Part shown: positions 19,502 through 30,727 of the stretch, piece by piece
Layout of the letters: each line of letters begins with the position of its first letter
Numbering within the stretch: position 1 is the first letter of the stretch
From: an uncultured Erysipelotrichaceae bacterium
GTDB lineage: Bacteria > Bacillota_I > Bacilli_A > Erysipelotrichales > Erysipelotrichaceae
NCBI GenBank assembly: GCA_927435855.1
Contig: CAKMJZ010000034.1
Coordinates: 1 to 56,594, forward strand
Reading direction: 5' to 3'
Length of the DNA: 56,594 nucleotides
Program-made: the position numbers and the translations under genes
The notes under the pieces: model-generated
Seen by the model: the letters and a program-made list of their open reading frames with translations, nothing else
What the model was told of the DNA's origin: nothing
Databases searched by the model: none

Positions 19502-22500
19502 TTAACCCCCGTTTTCTCTAATAATCAAATGATACAACACCGGTACGATAACCATTGTCAAAATTGTGGACATTAACAGGCCAAAAAACAATACTAATGC
19601 CATTGGTGAAGTCATTGGATCGTTGGAAATAATCAACGGAACTAATCCGATACACGTTGTCAACGTAGTAAGCATAATTGGACGATAACGTTGATCCACC
19701 GCATCTTTGCAACTGCTGATAACTGATTTACCCATGCGAACCCCTTCATCCATGACTTCCATCAGTAGTATTCCGTTATTTACGACAATTCCAATCAAAC
19801 TTACTGCACCTAACAAAGCCATCGCCTGAATGTCAATTTGGAATATATACAGTCCTAAAAAAACACCTGTTAAGGACAATGGAATACTAGTCATGATAAT
19901 AAGTGGTTTTGATAATTTATCAAACTGTACCAAAAGAATCATGTAAATCAATGCAATGACAATCAGCGCAGAAATCCCTAGATTTGATACCAAATCAGTA
20001 ATATTCTTAAGTTCTCCCTTATAGTCGATTTTTGAGTCGCCAATTAACAAATCTTCATTAATCAACTCTTTAAAAGCAAGTTCAATGGATGCCGCTGAAT
20101 AACCCGGCAATACATCAGCTAAGACTGTCACGGTACGCTTACGGTTTTGTCGGTATATCGAAGGAAGTGTTGCCTGAATGTCCACTCGTGCTAACTGACT
20201 CAGTTGCATATAAGCGTCGGTCGCTGAAGACTTAATAGGTAATCGATAAAGTTGCTCAAGCGAATTGATATCGGCTTTAACCAAAATTTCCATTTCAGTT
20301 CCGCCAGATTTAAATCCCGAAGGAGTCGCACCCATCAAAGCTGTATTGATTTGCTTGACGATGTCATATTTCAAAATGCCGCTGGTTGCAAGATAATCTT
20401 CATCAATTCGAACGACATATTCATATTCTTTTGAAACAAACGAATCACGTATGGAAGTAGTTCCGGGAATCGTTGATAGCAACTCACGAATGTTTGCGGA
20501 TGTAGCAAGAAGATCATCCAAATCTTCCCCATTCAAAGCAAAAACCAACTTTGCTTCAACAGGCATAGCATATTCAAGATATCGAACCTCTACTTTGGCA
20601 CCAATGACAGTCTCATTAATCCTTTGTTGAATAGCAAATCCGAATTCTTCATTGCTCTTATACAAACTGTCTGTCAAGTCAATTGTTAATAACAGTTGAG
20701 CAACATCTAACGCCGGACTGCTGTTAACCACGGTAATGAAAAATTTAGGTAATCCCGTTCCCACGGATGAGGTCACACTTTTTACCTCTGAAAATTCTGT
20801 GACTAACTGATAAATCTGATCATGAATTTCTGATGTTTTCTCTAAAGAAGCTGACTCAGCTTCAACATTGATATAAATGACAGGTTTATCAGAATACGGA
20901 AAGAAGCTCATGTTTAGCTGAGTAAACAACAATGCCGCAATCAGCAACGTGGCAAAAGCTAAGGCAATTGCCATCTTAGGATATCGCAATCCTGCAATCA
21001 ACATTTCATCGAAAAAACGACGAACCGGGGAGCGTTTAGTTTTCTCAATACGCTGCTGACTTTCCGGTTTGAAAAATAGATAGGCAAATACAGGTAAAAT
21101 AAGCATCGCTGTAAAATATGAAGCGATGAGCGTTGAGATTATGACGATTGGAATAGTAGCAACTGTTTTACCAATGACACCAGGGATAAACAATAAGATT
21201 CCAAAAGTGACAATCGTTGTCAGCGTTGACGTAAAAATCGGCCGTGAAGTTTCTTTGACCGCATTTTCAATAGCCAACAGTTTCTCTTCGCCATCATTCA
21301 AACGGCTTTGAATCGCCTCACAAATGACGATACCATTATCAACCAGTATTCCCAAAGAGATGATCAGTGCCGCAATTGATATGAAGTGAAACTCGATTTT
21401 CATTAAGAACATCACAATAAATGTAACCAAAATAGAAATTGGCAGAATGATTGACATGATCAGAGCATTGCGAAGATGAACACCGATCATAACGATAATT
21501 ACAATTAAAACAATGCTTTCCAGCAAATTGAAAATAAAGGAATTAATCGAGCGATCGATATCTTCTGGTGAATAAGTCACTTCCGAAAACTCAATATCCT
21601 GAGGAACTTGAGCCTTCATTGCATCAATTACTTTTCGAACATTTCCACCAATGATGACCGCATTGGTATCATTTTCAAAATAACCGGTAAGCAATACAGC
21701 ATTTTGTCCGTTATGTTGATAAAAGTACTGATTTTTCGCTTCAATACTGATTGTTGCAACATCTTTTAAACGTACGAAACCGACCTGCTCCATTGAACCG
21801 CTAATGACGATATTTTCTATATCTTTAAGCGTCTCAAAGGTTGCCGGTGTTTGAACATTGATTTTGGAATCATCATAATCAATTGAACCTGAAGGAATCG
21901 TTAGATTTTGAGCTTGAAGCAAACCGACGATTGTTTCCATCGAGACTCGATATAAATACAAATCGTCGATATTAACATTAATGACGACTTGTTTCTCAAG
22001 ATTTCCATCGATATCAACACGCGTGACTCCATTGACCTGCTCTATTTCTGTCTGGATGCTTTGTGCATACGTAACCAAATCATCCATGTTATATTCATCA
22101 TTGGATAAAGAAATGATAAATTGCGGAACCTCAGTTAGATCACTTTTAATCACACTTTCCATCGCTAAAGGCGGAAGTTCTTTTTGCACATCAGCCATTA
22201 ACTCACGTACACCTGCCATTGCAACATCCGCATCAACATCGATTTTAAACATGATCACGACCACCGAAGCACTATTGACAGAGTATGAATCTAGAACATC
22301 GATCCCAGCTAAACGACTAAGTTTATCTTCGATTTTCTTGGTTACCATCTCTTCGACTTCAGTAGAAGTCGCCCCCGGATACACCGTTGTGATTAATGCC
22401 GCTGGAAGGTTGGTGTTGGGATTCTCCTGTTTAGGAATCAGATAATAGCTGTACATACCGAAGAAAACGAAAAATATCAAGGATAAAAGCACGATTTGTC

Positions 22501-22534
22501 GCTTCAAAATGAATAATTTTACAAGTTTACTCAT
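19502..22534 (-). CDS. RND-family efflux transporter permease (AcrB/SwrC-like)
   Basis: MSKLVKLFILKRQIVLLSLIFFVFFGMYSYYLIPKQENPNTNLPAALITTVYPGATSTEVEEMVTKKIEDKL; about 1010 aa with two RND halves. Confidence 0.95.
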   Translation of the reverse strand: MSKLVKLFILKRQIVLLSLIFFVFFGMYSYYLIPKQENPNTNLPAALITTVYPGATSTEVEEMVTKKIEDKLSRLAGIDVLDSYSVNSASVVVIMFKIDVDADVAMAGVRELMADVQKELPPLAMESVIKSDLTEVPQFIISLSNDEYNMDDLVTYAQSIQTEIEQVNGVTRVDIDGNLEKQVVINVNIDDLYLYRVSMETIVGLLQAQNLTIPSGSIDYDDSKINVQTPATFETLKDIENIVISGSMEQVGFVRLKDVATISIEAKNQYFYQHNGQNAVLLTGYFENDTNAVIIGGNVRKVIDAMKAQVPQDIEFSEVTYSPEDIDRSINSFIFNLLESIVLIVIIVMIGVHLRNALIMSIILPISILVTFIVMFLMKIEFHFISIAALIISLGILVDNGIVICEAIQSRLNDGEEKLLAIENAVKETSRPIFTSTLTTIVTFGILLFIPGVIGKTVATIPIVIISTLIASYFTAMLILPVFAYLFFKPESQQRIEKTKRSPVRRFFDEMLIAGLRYPKMAIALAFATLLIAALLFTQLNMSFFPYSDKPVIYINVEAESASLEKTSEIHDQIYQLVTEFSEVKSVTSSVGTGLPKFFITVVNSSPALDVAQLLLTIDLTDSLYKSNEEFGFAIQQRINETVIGAKVEVRYLEYAMPVEAKLVFALNGEDLDDLLATSANIRELLSTIPGTTSIRDSFVSKEYEYVVRIDEDYLATSGILKYDIVKQINTALMGATPSGFKSGGTEMEILVKADINSLEQLYRLPIKSSATDAYMQLSQLARVDIQATLPSIYRQNRKRTVTVLADVLPGYSAASIELAFKELINEDLLIGDSKIDYKGELKNITDLVSNLGISALIVIALIYMILLVQFDKLSKPLIIMTSIPLSLTGVFLGLYIFQIDIQAMALLGAVSLIGIVVNNGILLMEVMDEGVRMGKSVISSCKDAVDQRYRPIMLTTLTTCIGLVPLIISNDPMTSPMALVLFFGLLMSTILTMVIVPVLYHLIIRENGG

Positions 22535-23834
22535 TTTCGATGACCTCAGCAATCTTCACTCTGACACCCGGCCTTACCAGTCGTCCTCCTTCAATGACAA
22601 CAAGATCACCTATACTTAGACCAGTGGTAAGTACCATTTGGTTATTTATCGTTGTTAAAATTACTTTACGCTTAACAATTCGATCATCAACAACAATATA
22701 TACATAGTCTTCTCCATCGTTTTGAATGATGTTGAGCATCAGCCAAATCCCAGTGCGTACACCTAGATCAATAGAAACACCAGCAGTTTCTCCAATATTG
22801 ACTTGCGAATAGTCATCAATTGAAATGTAAGCTTGATACGTACGGCTCATCGAATCCGGAATTTTCGCGATTTCATAGACTTTTCCAACATAATTTACCT
22901 GATTGACGGTAATTTCAGCATTTTGACCGGTTTTAATCGTGTTAATCATGGTTTGAGAGACACCGATGACCGCAGACATCTGATAGGACGAAACAACAAC
23001 GACCGGAGCTAACGGTGTTGCTAGTTCCCCACTGTTTGATACGACTTTAACGACAAATCCATCCATACTGGCAAATAAGCGTGTAGACTCCAAATTATTA
23101 TTGGCATAAGTTAAGTTGTTTTTAGCAATTGTATATTGTGAATTCGCCGCATCATAACTAGCCTTTGCTGCCTGATAGCGGGAGTAAGCAATGTCTACTT
23201 CAACTGGAGTACCATTGGCCACAGAAGCATCATACTCTGCTTTAGCAGTCGTGGCTTCAATATTTTTTGCTGTGTAATCAATAAATGAGGCATTTGCCTG
23301 AGCAGATCCTTCCCCAAATTCAGAAAGGTCAGATTGATATTGCTCAAATGCTTGATCAGCGATATCTTGCTTAATTAAGTAGTCTTGCTTTAACATTTCC
23401 AAAGCTTCATCGGCATTATCCTTTTTATTCAAGTAATCCTGCTCTTCTGCCTTCATGTTTGCGGCTGCCTGACGACGCTGAGAATCAGCGGCTTTTAGAT
23501 TCTCTTGGGCATTACGCACTTGAATCTGGGCCTGTTGAGAATCTATGGAAGCAAGCAGTGTACCTTTTTTGACATTTTGACCTTCAGTCACATATACACG
23601 TTCAATCGTTCCAATCGTAGCAAATGTTGCCTGTTGGATGGTTTTCGGCTGTATGACGCCAATATACTTAGCAAATTCATCATTAGAAGTTTCACTGATG
23701 TTCAATACGCGAACTTGTGTTACTTTTTCATCAGTGACCACTGGTTCATCGTTATCAGAAAAGAGAACCGATATTCCGATTCCCGTGATTATCATAAGAA
23801 CAATAACGATGACTTGCCATCTATTTTTTCTCAT
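22527..23834 (-). CDS. RND membrane-fusion/periplasmic-adaptor-like subunit (HlyD family)
   Basis: N-terminal TM, IERVYVTEGQNVKKGTLLASIDSQQAQIQVRNAQENL lipoyl-like hairpin, coiled coil, SGELATPLAPVVVV. Confidence 0.92.
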   Translation of the reverse strand: MRKNRWQVIVIVLMIITGIGISVLFSDNDEPVVTDEKVTQVRVLNISETSNDEFAKYIGVIQPKTIQQATFATIGTIERVYVTEGQNVKKGTLLASIDSQQAQIQVRNAQENLKAADSQRRQAAANMKAEEQDYLNKKDNADEALEMLKQDYLIKQDIADQAFEQYQSDLSEFGEGSAQANASFIDYTAKNIEATTAKAEYDASVANGTPVEVDIAYSRYQAAKASYDAANSQYTIAKNNLTYANNNLESTRLFASMDGFVVKVVSNSGELATPLAPVVVVSSYQMSAVIGVSQTMINTIKTGQNAEITVNQVNYVGKVYEIAKIPDSMSRTYQAYISIDDYSQVNIGETAGVSIDLGVRTGIWLMLNIIQNDGEDYVYIVVDDRIVKRKVILTTINNQMVLTTGLSIGDLVVIEGGRLVRPGVRVKIAEVIENE

Positions 23835-24447
23835 AATGCAATTCTCCTGCTGATATCATCAAAGTAAAAAGATTCAAATAAGTCATGATCATCCACTCGA
23901 TTTCTTCCTGTGCACTATCTTGAGAGTCTTCAAAAAGTCGAACTAACCCGCAGAAAATAGCACTGGCTAACATAGATGTTATCATGTCGGTACGTCGATC
24001 AAACAGATCGACTTGTGAAAACCATCGCTCGACCATAACGGTTATGATTCTTTTTATGGAAGTAACCACCTGATCAGCCATCCGCTGATGACGAATCAGT
24101 GTCATAAATTCTTTCCTTTCAGTTTCAAATATATGAGCGAAACCCATCGATAAGCGACGAATTCGTGCATCAAATTCAGCACTTCGACCTTGCTCATTCG
24201 AAATGTTCGTTGGTAGATTTTGTATTTCTCCGGTAATGATTTTATCAATCTTATCGATTGTCGATGACAATAAAGCATCCGCCAAATCTTCCTTATTTTC
24301 AAAATAGCGATAAAGATTTCCAACGGTCATGTGAGCTGCTTTAGCGATATTACGCATGGAAGCACCTTCATAACCATGGTTATAAAACTCGTTTCTGGCG
24401 GATTGGATGATTGCTTCTTTTAACTCAGGTTTTAGGATTTGTGCCAT
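23821..24447 (-). CDS. TetR/AcrR-family transcriptional regulator
   Basis: IIQSARNEFYNHGYEGASMRNIAKAAHMTVGNLYRYFENKEDLADALL helix-turn-helix. Confidence 0.95.
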   Translation of the reverse strand: MAQILKPELKEAIIQSARNEFYNHGYEGASMRNIAKAAHMTVGNLYRYFENKEDLADALLSSTIDKIDKIITGEIQNLPTNISNEQGRSAEFDARIRRLSMGFAHIFETERKEFMTLIRHQRMADQVVTSIKRIITVMVERWFSQVDLFDRRTDMITSMLASAIFCGLVRLFEDSQDSAQEEIEWMIMTYLNLFTLMISAGELHYEKK

Positions 24448-24473
24448 AACTAACCCTCCCGTCTTATAGTATT

Positions 24474-24502
24474 AGTATACACCTGTTCACTGCTCAGTTC
24501 AA
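24474..24502 (-). promoter_or_regulatory. Promoter of the tetR-MFP-RND operon
   Basis: TTGAAC-17 nt-TATACT on the minus strand, upstream of the TetR start. Confidence 0.65.
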
Positions 24503-24526
24503 ATAAAAAAGTCGTTTCCGACTTTC
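24503..24526 (-). terminator. Intrinsic terminator of rpsO
   Basis: Minus strand AAGTCG-GAAA-CGACTT followed by TTTTA. Confidence 0.8.
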
Positions 24527-24533
24527 TTACAAA

Positions 24534-24800
24534 TTACTTTCTTAAGTTTAAGCGACTGACTAATTCACGATAGCGATTGACATCGTTATTACGAAGATAA
24601 GTCAGAAAGCTACGGCGTTGGCCAACCATTTTCAATAATCCGCGTAGTGAATGGTAATCTTTCTTGTGGACTTTCAAGTGCTCTGTTAAGACGTTGATTT
24701 TCGTCGTTAATACAGCTACTTGAACTTCAACAGAACCGGTATCACCTTCAGCACGTGCGAAATCTTTGATGATCGCCTGCTTTAGTTCTTTTGAAATCAT
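24534..24800 (-). CDS. rpsO: Ribosomal protein S15
   Basis: [88 protein letters not shown]. Confidence 0.99.
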   Translation of the reverse strand: MISKELKQAIIKDFARAEGDTGSVEVQVAVLTTKINVLTEHLKVHKKDYHSLRGLLKMVGQRRSFLTYLRNNDVNRYRELVSRLNLRK

Positions 24801-24955
24801 TTTTTTCCTCCATTTTTTCTAGACCTTCATATCCGAGTAATGGGACGAGGCATCCGCAAAACCCAGAAATAAAGCATGTGTATTTTAACATATTTTACAG
24901 ATTGGTGCAAGTAACGAAATTGACATGCTATAATATTTCCAAAGGAGTGTTGTAA

Positions 24956-25819
24956 ATGAAAAAAATAACTTGGATTGGAACCGGTGTCATGGGTAATGGC
25001 ATGGTATCGCATCTGATCAATGCCGGCTATCCGGTAAATGTGTATACGCGCAGTAAAGAAAAAGCTGAGAATCTAAAAGATAAAGCAACCGTATGTGACA
25101 CGATTGCGGATGCTGTTAAGGATGCTGATATCGTGATCTCTATGGTTGGCTATCCTAAAGATGTCGAATCCGTGTATGCCGGAGCAGATGGAGTATTTAA
25201 TAATGTCAAAAAAGGAACACTTTGTATCGATATGACTACCTCATCTCCCACATTAGCTGAGAAACTGTACGTTTTAGCTCAATCGCATGACTTGAGAATG
25301 TTGGACGCTCCGGTATCCGGAGGAGACATCGGCGCGAAGAACGCTACACTTTCAATCATGGTTGGAGGAGATCAACGTGACTTTGATGAAGCAAGTGAGT
25401 TGTTTTCTCTGATGGGAAAAAGTATTACTCATATTGGCAAAGCGGGAGCAGGACAACACTGCAAAATGGCCAATCAAATCGTCGTTGCCGGCAATATAGC
25501 AGCTATCAGTGAAAGTATGCATTACGCTCAAAATGCCGGAGTCGATCCCAATATCGTTTTACAAGCCATTTCCGGTGGTGCTGCCGGTTCATGGCAAGTC
25601 AGTAATAACGGTCCGAAAATATTAAAGGAGAATTTTGATCCGGGATTCTATATTCATCATTTTATCAAAGATTTGACATTAGTCGAAGAGGAAGCCGGCA
25701 AAGCCGGAATAGTTCTTCCTGTCGCACATCAGGTTTTAGAGCTTTACCATCAGCTGCTTGATGAAGGTTATGGTCAATTGGGAACCCAAGCATTGATCAA
25801 AGCCTACAAGAAAGATTAG
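24956..25819 (+). CDS. NAD(P)-dependent beta-hydroxyacid dehydrogenase (3-hydroxyisobutyrate/tartronate-semialdehyde reductase family)
   Basis: MKKITWIGTGVMGNGMVSHLINAGYPVNVYTRSKEKAENL...LDAPVSGGDIGAKNATLSIMVGGD; RBS AAAGGAG; extended -10 TGCTATAAT. Confidence 0.92.
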   Translation: MKKITWIGTGVMGNGMVSHLINAGYPVNVYTRSKEKAENLKDKATVCDTIADAVKDADIVISMVGYPKDVESVYAGADGVFNNVKKGTLCIDMTTSSPTLAEKLYVLAQSHDLRMLDAPVSGGDIGAKNATLSIMVGGDQRDFDEASELFSLMGKSITHIGKAGAGQHCKMANQIVVAGNIAAISESMHYAQNAGVDPNIVLQAISGGAAGSWQVSNNGPKILKENFDPGFYIHHFIKDLTLVEEEAGKAGIVLPVAHQVLELYHQLLDEGYGQLGTQALIKAYKKD

Positions 25820-25833
25820 TTTGACCTATCTGG

Positions 25834-26940
25834 TCAAATTTCCATAAAGTCTATTAGTAAATCGTGTAAAAACAAACGTCCGTCATCACTTGGAAATATA
25901 AGGGTGTCGCTGAGGATCAGCCACCCTTTTTCTATGTTTTTGACGATGGCATCTTTAAAGACAACTTCGATAGTAACACCGAATCGATCACTAAAACGCA
26001 CTTTCTCAATACCCTTCTTCAACCGCAACCCCATCATCACAAATTCAAACATCTCATCAACCGTTGACAATCGGATATCTTCATCGAACACGATTCCTTC
26101 AGTCAAATATCGATGAATATTCTTTGTGACCGTGTAGCGGCGATGACCTTCTTTACCTGAAGCTCCCGGTCCGATAGCCACGAAATCTTCATAATGCCAG
26201 TAAGTAAGGTTATGACGGCTTTCCTTATCAGGCAGACAGAAATTACTGATTTCATAGTGCAAATATCCGGCATCACTCAGCATATTTTCAGCTAACTGAT
26301 AAAAATCTCCTTCAAGTGAATTATCGACACTTTTAATGTGCTTTCTTTCAAATGCGGAATTGGGCTCGATCGTCAAGGCGTACAGTGAAACATGAGGGAG
26401 TTTCTGATTAATCATCCAAGTCAACGTTTCCTTAAAATCATCTAAGTTCTGCGTAGGCAATCCATACATTCCATCTGCCGAAATATTATCAATGCCATGT
26501 TTTCGCAATAGTGTAATGACATTCTCAGCATCCTCTAAAGTATGTTTACGTCCGATTAGATTTAACAGTTTTGACTGAACTGATTGAACACCCAGTGAAA
26601 TGCGATTGACACCATATTCAACACACAGTTCGATCTTATCTTCACTAAAGTTCTCGGGATTAGCTTCCATAGTGAATTCACACTCAACCGCACGAAAAGG
26701 TTTTATCATTCTAAGCATTATTTCTAACTGTTTGACTGAAAGCGCACTGGGCGTTCCACCACCGATATAAATCGTCTCAAAGGTTTCGCCCTGTCTAAGA
26801 GATAAATCTTCCTCACAACGCCTTAAAAAGCGGTCTGCGAGGTCTTGGTGATAGCCGACGCGCACAAAGTCACAATACTCGCAAATGTGCTGACAAAAAG
26901 GAATATGAATATAAAGCGACTTCGCTTTACTTTGCTCCAT
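25834..26940 (-). CDS. hemW: HemW-like radical SAM protein
   Basis: YIHIPFCQHICEYCDF (CxxxCxxC), ETIYIGGGTPSALS, RISLGVQSVQSKLLNLIGRKH. Confidence 0.92.
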   Translation of the reverse strand: MEQSKAKSLYIHIPFCQHICEYCDFVRVGYHQDLADRFLRRCEEDLSLRQGETFETIYIGGGTPSALSVKQLEIMLRMIKPFRAVECEFTMEANPENFSEDKIELCVEYGVNRISLGVQSVQSKLLNLIGRKHTLEDAENVITLLRKHGIDNISADGMYGLPTQNLDDFKETLTWMINQKLPHVSLYALTIEPNSAFERKHIKSVDNSLEGDFYQLAENMLSDAGYLHYEISNFCLPDKESRHNLTYWHYEDFVAIGPGASGKEGHRRYTVTKNIHRYLTEGIVFDEDIRLSTVDEMFEFVMMGLRLKKGIEKVRFSDRFGVTIEVVFKDAIVKNIEKGWLILSDTLIFPSDDGRLFLHDLLIDFMEI

Positions 26941-27202
26941 ACTTCACTTTGACCTTTTCGATTTTCTGTTCAATGACCCATCGGAAATCTACGTTTGCAT
27001 CGGTGCACAATGAAATCGCGTACATCAGCACATCCGCAACTTCATCTAAAATTTCCTGCTGATCACTTGGGATTTTCGATGCTGCTTCAAGCAGTTCCCC
27101 TGCCTCCACAAACACCGACTTCGCCAAAATCAAAGGTGTATCGCTTTTATCCCACCCAAATTCCCCACGCATATGCTCAATTTTTTTAGCTATATCTTCC
27201 AT
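26927..27202 (-). CDS. MazG-like NTP pyrophosphohydrolase
   Basis: 91 aa; MRGEFGWDKSDTPLILAKSVFVEAGELLEAASKIPSDQQEILDEVADVLMYAISLC (ExxE...ExxD metal-binding motif). Confidence 0.82.
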   Translation of the reverse strand: MEDIAKKIEHMRGEFGWDKSDTPLILAKSVFVEAGELLEAASKIPSDQQEILDEVADVLMYAISLCTDANVDFRWVIEQKIEKVKVKYGAK

Positions 27203-27224
27203 TTTATCACCAGTGCCATTATAA

Positions 27225-27252
27225 CAAAAAAAATCCCCAAACGGGGATTTTG
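27225..27252 (-). terminator. Intrinsic terminator of tpl
   Basis: Minus strand AAATCCCC-GTTT-GGGGATTTTTTTT. Confidence 0.9.
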
Positions 27253-27253
27253 C

Positions 27254-28648
<1,395 letters not shown>

Positions 28649-28657
28649 CTATCTACT

Positions 28658-28686
28658 ACTTTACTCAGCGATGTAAGCGCTGTCAA
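28658..28686 (-). promoter_or_regulatory. tpl promoter with overlapping cre-like operator (28672-28685)
   Basis: TTGACA-17 nt-TAAAGT on the minus strand. Plus-strand TGTAAGCGCTGTCA matches TGWAANCGNTNWCA at every position and overlaps the -35. Confidence 0.75.
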
Positions 28687-28742
28687 CAGAACACAGGCAT
28701 GTAAATCATGAGAATAAAAAGTAAATTTATACATTCAAATGT

Positions 28743-28767
28743 AAAAAAAAGACGGAGTGTTCCGTCT
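28743..28767 (-). terminator. Intrinsic terminator of lepA
   Basis: Minus strand AGACGGA-ACAC-TCCGTCT followed by T8; overlaps the lepA stop. Confidence 0.9.
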
Positions 28768-30568
28768 AATCTTCATCCATGGAAAGAACAGCCATAAACG
28801 CTTCCTGTGGGACCTCGACACTTCCCACTTGCTTCATGCGTTTCTTGCCTTCTTTTTGCTTTTCTAAAAGTTTCTTCTTACGGGTGATATCCCCGCCATA
28901 ACACTTCGCCAAAACGTTTTTACGTAAGGCTTTGATATCAGAGCGCGCAATGATCTTATTGTTAATCGCCGCTTGAATCGGAATTTCAAACTGTTGCCGC
29001 GGAATCAGCTTACGCATTTTTTCGGTAATGGCTTTCCCACGAGCATAAGCAAAATCACGGTGAACGATGGTTGACAGTGCATCCACGACTTCAGAATTTA
29101 AAAGTATATCCATTTTTACCAGCTTGGACTCATAATAACCATCCAACTCATAATCATAGGACGCATATCCACGCGTTGCCGATTTCAATCGGTCAAAGAA
29201 ATCATATACGATCTCGCCCAATGGCAGCAGATAGTGCAAATGCATCCGACCGGCATCGACCGCAATCATCTCTTTATAAATACCCCGCTTTTTCTGGCAC
29301 AGTTCCATGACCGGACCGACATATTCGGTCGGCACCATGATCGTCGCCTTTACAAAGGGTTCTTCCATGTGATGTATCTTCTGTACATCGGGAAGTAATG
29401 AGGGATTATCGACGGAAATCATCGATCCATCCGTCATAAATGCGTGATAGACCACTGACGGTGCGGTTGCAATGAGTGATAGATTATACTCCCGTTCCAA
29501 ACGCTCCTGAACGACATCCATATGTAACAGTCCTAAAAATCCGCAACGGAACCCAAAACCCAAAGCCTGTGAGGTTTCAGCTTCATATTTCAATGAAGCA
29601 TCATTGAGTTGTAATTTCTCTAAAGCATCTCTTAAATCGTTATATCGATTGGATTCAATCGGATACAACCCGCAAAATACCATGGAATTTAATGTGCGAT
29701 AACCGGGTAACGGTTCAATTGCTCCATGTTGAGCAGAAGTGATCGTATCCCCGACGTGAACGTCTTTTACTGATTTTATACTTGCAGCAATCCAACCGAC
29801 TTCACCACAACTCAAAGAATTGCGCTTAATCTCTTTAGGTGTACGAATACCACATTCAACTACTTCGTAAAAGGCATTGGCAGCCATAAAGCGGATTTTA
29901 TCGCCGATTTTGACAGATCCTTCTTTAATTCGTACATACGCGATGACCCCACGATAGGAATCATAGATGGAGTCAAAGACCAATGCCTTCAGTGGAGCAT
30001 CGGGATCACCTTGTGGTGCAGGAACTCTGGCTACAATGGCTTCAAGAACCTGCTCGACGTTTAATCCGGTTTTCGCGCTGATTTGCGGAGCATTGGTAGC
30101 TTCCAATCCTATGACGTTTTCAATTTCTTCAATCACACGAATCGGATCAGCAGCTGGTAAATCAACTTTATTAATGACCGGAATGATTTCCAAATTGTTA
30201 TCCAAAGCAAGATATACATTGGCCAATGTCTGAGCTTCGATGCCTTGTGAAGCATCAACGACCAAAACTGCCCCTTCACAAGCGGCAAGTGACCGTGATA
30301 CTTCATAAGTAAAGTCAACATGACCCGGCGTATCAATTAAATGAAACGTATATTCGTGTCCATCGTTAGCAGTATATTTCAATTGCACGGCATTTAGTTT
30401 AATAGTAATACCGCGCTCACGCTCCAAATCAAGTGTATCGAGCATTTGCTCCATCATCTCACGGTTATCGACGGTTTTGGTCATTTCTAAAATACGGTCA
30501 GCCAATGTTGACTTGCCGTGATCGATATGAGCGATAATAGAGAAATTGCGAATATATTTTTGGTTCAT
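28766..30568 (-). CDS. lepA: Elongation factor 4
   Basis: [30 protein letters not shown]...[16 protein letters not shown]...VINKVDLP; C-terminus [38 protein letters not shown]. Confidence 0.98.
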   Translation of the reverse strand: MNQKYIRNFSIIAHIDHGKSTLADRILEMTKTVDNREMMEQMLDTLDLERERGITIKLNAVQLKYTANDGHEYTFHLIDTPGHVDFTYEVSRSLAACEGAVLVVDASQGIEAQTLANVYLALDNNLEIIPVINKVDLPAADPIRVIEEIENVIGLEATNAPQISAKTGLNVEQVLEAIVARVPAPQGDPDAPLKALVFDSIYDSYRGVIAYVRIKEGSVKIGDKIRFMAANAFYEVVECGIRTPKEIKRNSLSCGEVGWIAASIKSVKDVHVGDTITSAQHGAIEPLPGYRTLNSMVFCGLYPIESNRYNDLRDALEKLQLNDASLKYEAETSQALGFGFRCGFLGLLHMDVVQERLEREYNLSLIATAPSVVYHAFMTDGSMISVDNPSLLPDVQKIHHMEEPFVKATIMVPTEYVGPVMELCQKKRGIYKEMIAVDAGRMHLHYLLPLGEIVYDFFDRLKSATRGYASYDYELDGYYESKLVKMDILLNSEVVDALSTIVHRDFAYARGKAITEKMRKLIPRQQFEIPIQAAINNKIIARSDIKALRKNVLAKCYGGDITRKKKLLEKQKEGKKRMKQVGSVEVPQEAFMAVLSMDED

Positions 30569-30687
30569 AAAAATCCTTTCAAAAGCATAACACATTATAA
30601 CAAAACAAGCGCAATAAAAAAAGACTTACATCTATCTTTTGGTCAACCACCCCAAATTCGATAAGCATCGCTTGTAAAAAACTAAAA

Positions 30688-30716
30688 AAGCGTCATCATC
30701 AGACAACGCTTAAATC
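30688..30716 (-). terminator. Terminator downstream of the LytTR/membrane protein pair
   Basis: Minus strand AAGCGT...ACGCTT stem followed by TTTTTT. Confidence 0.65.
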
Positions 30717-30727
30717 TTTTATAGTAT

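Noticed and set aside
19482-19502. Strong terminator after the RND gene (GGGGTTAAAAAATCCCTTTTTTT)
   Set aside because: The stem is only about 3-4 bp and poorly paired, so I did not list it as a terminator; read-through into neighbouring transcription is possible.
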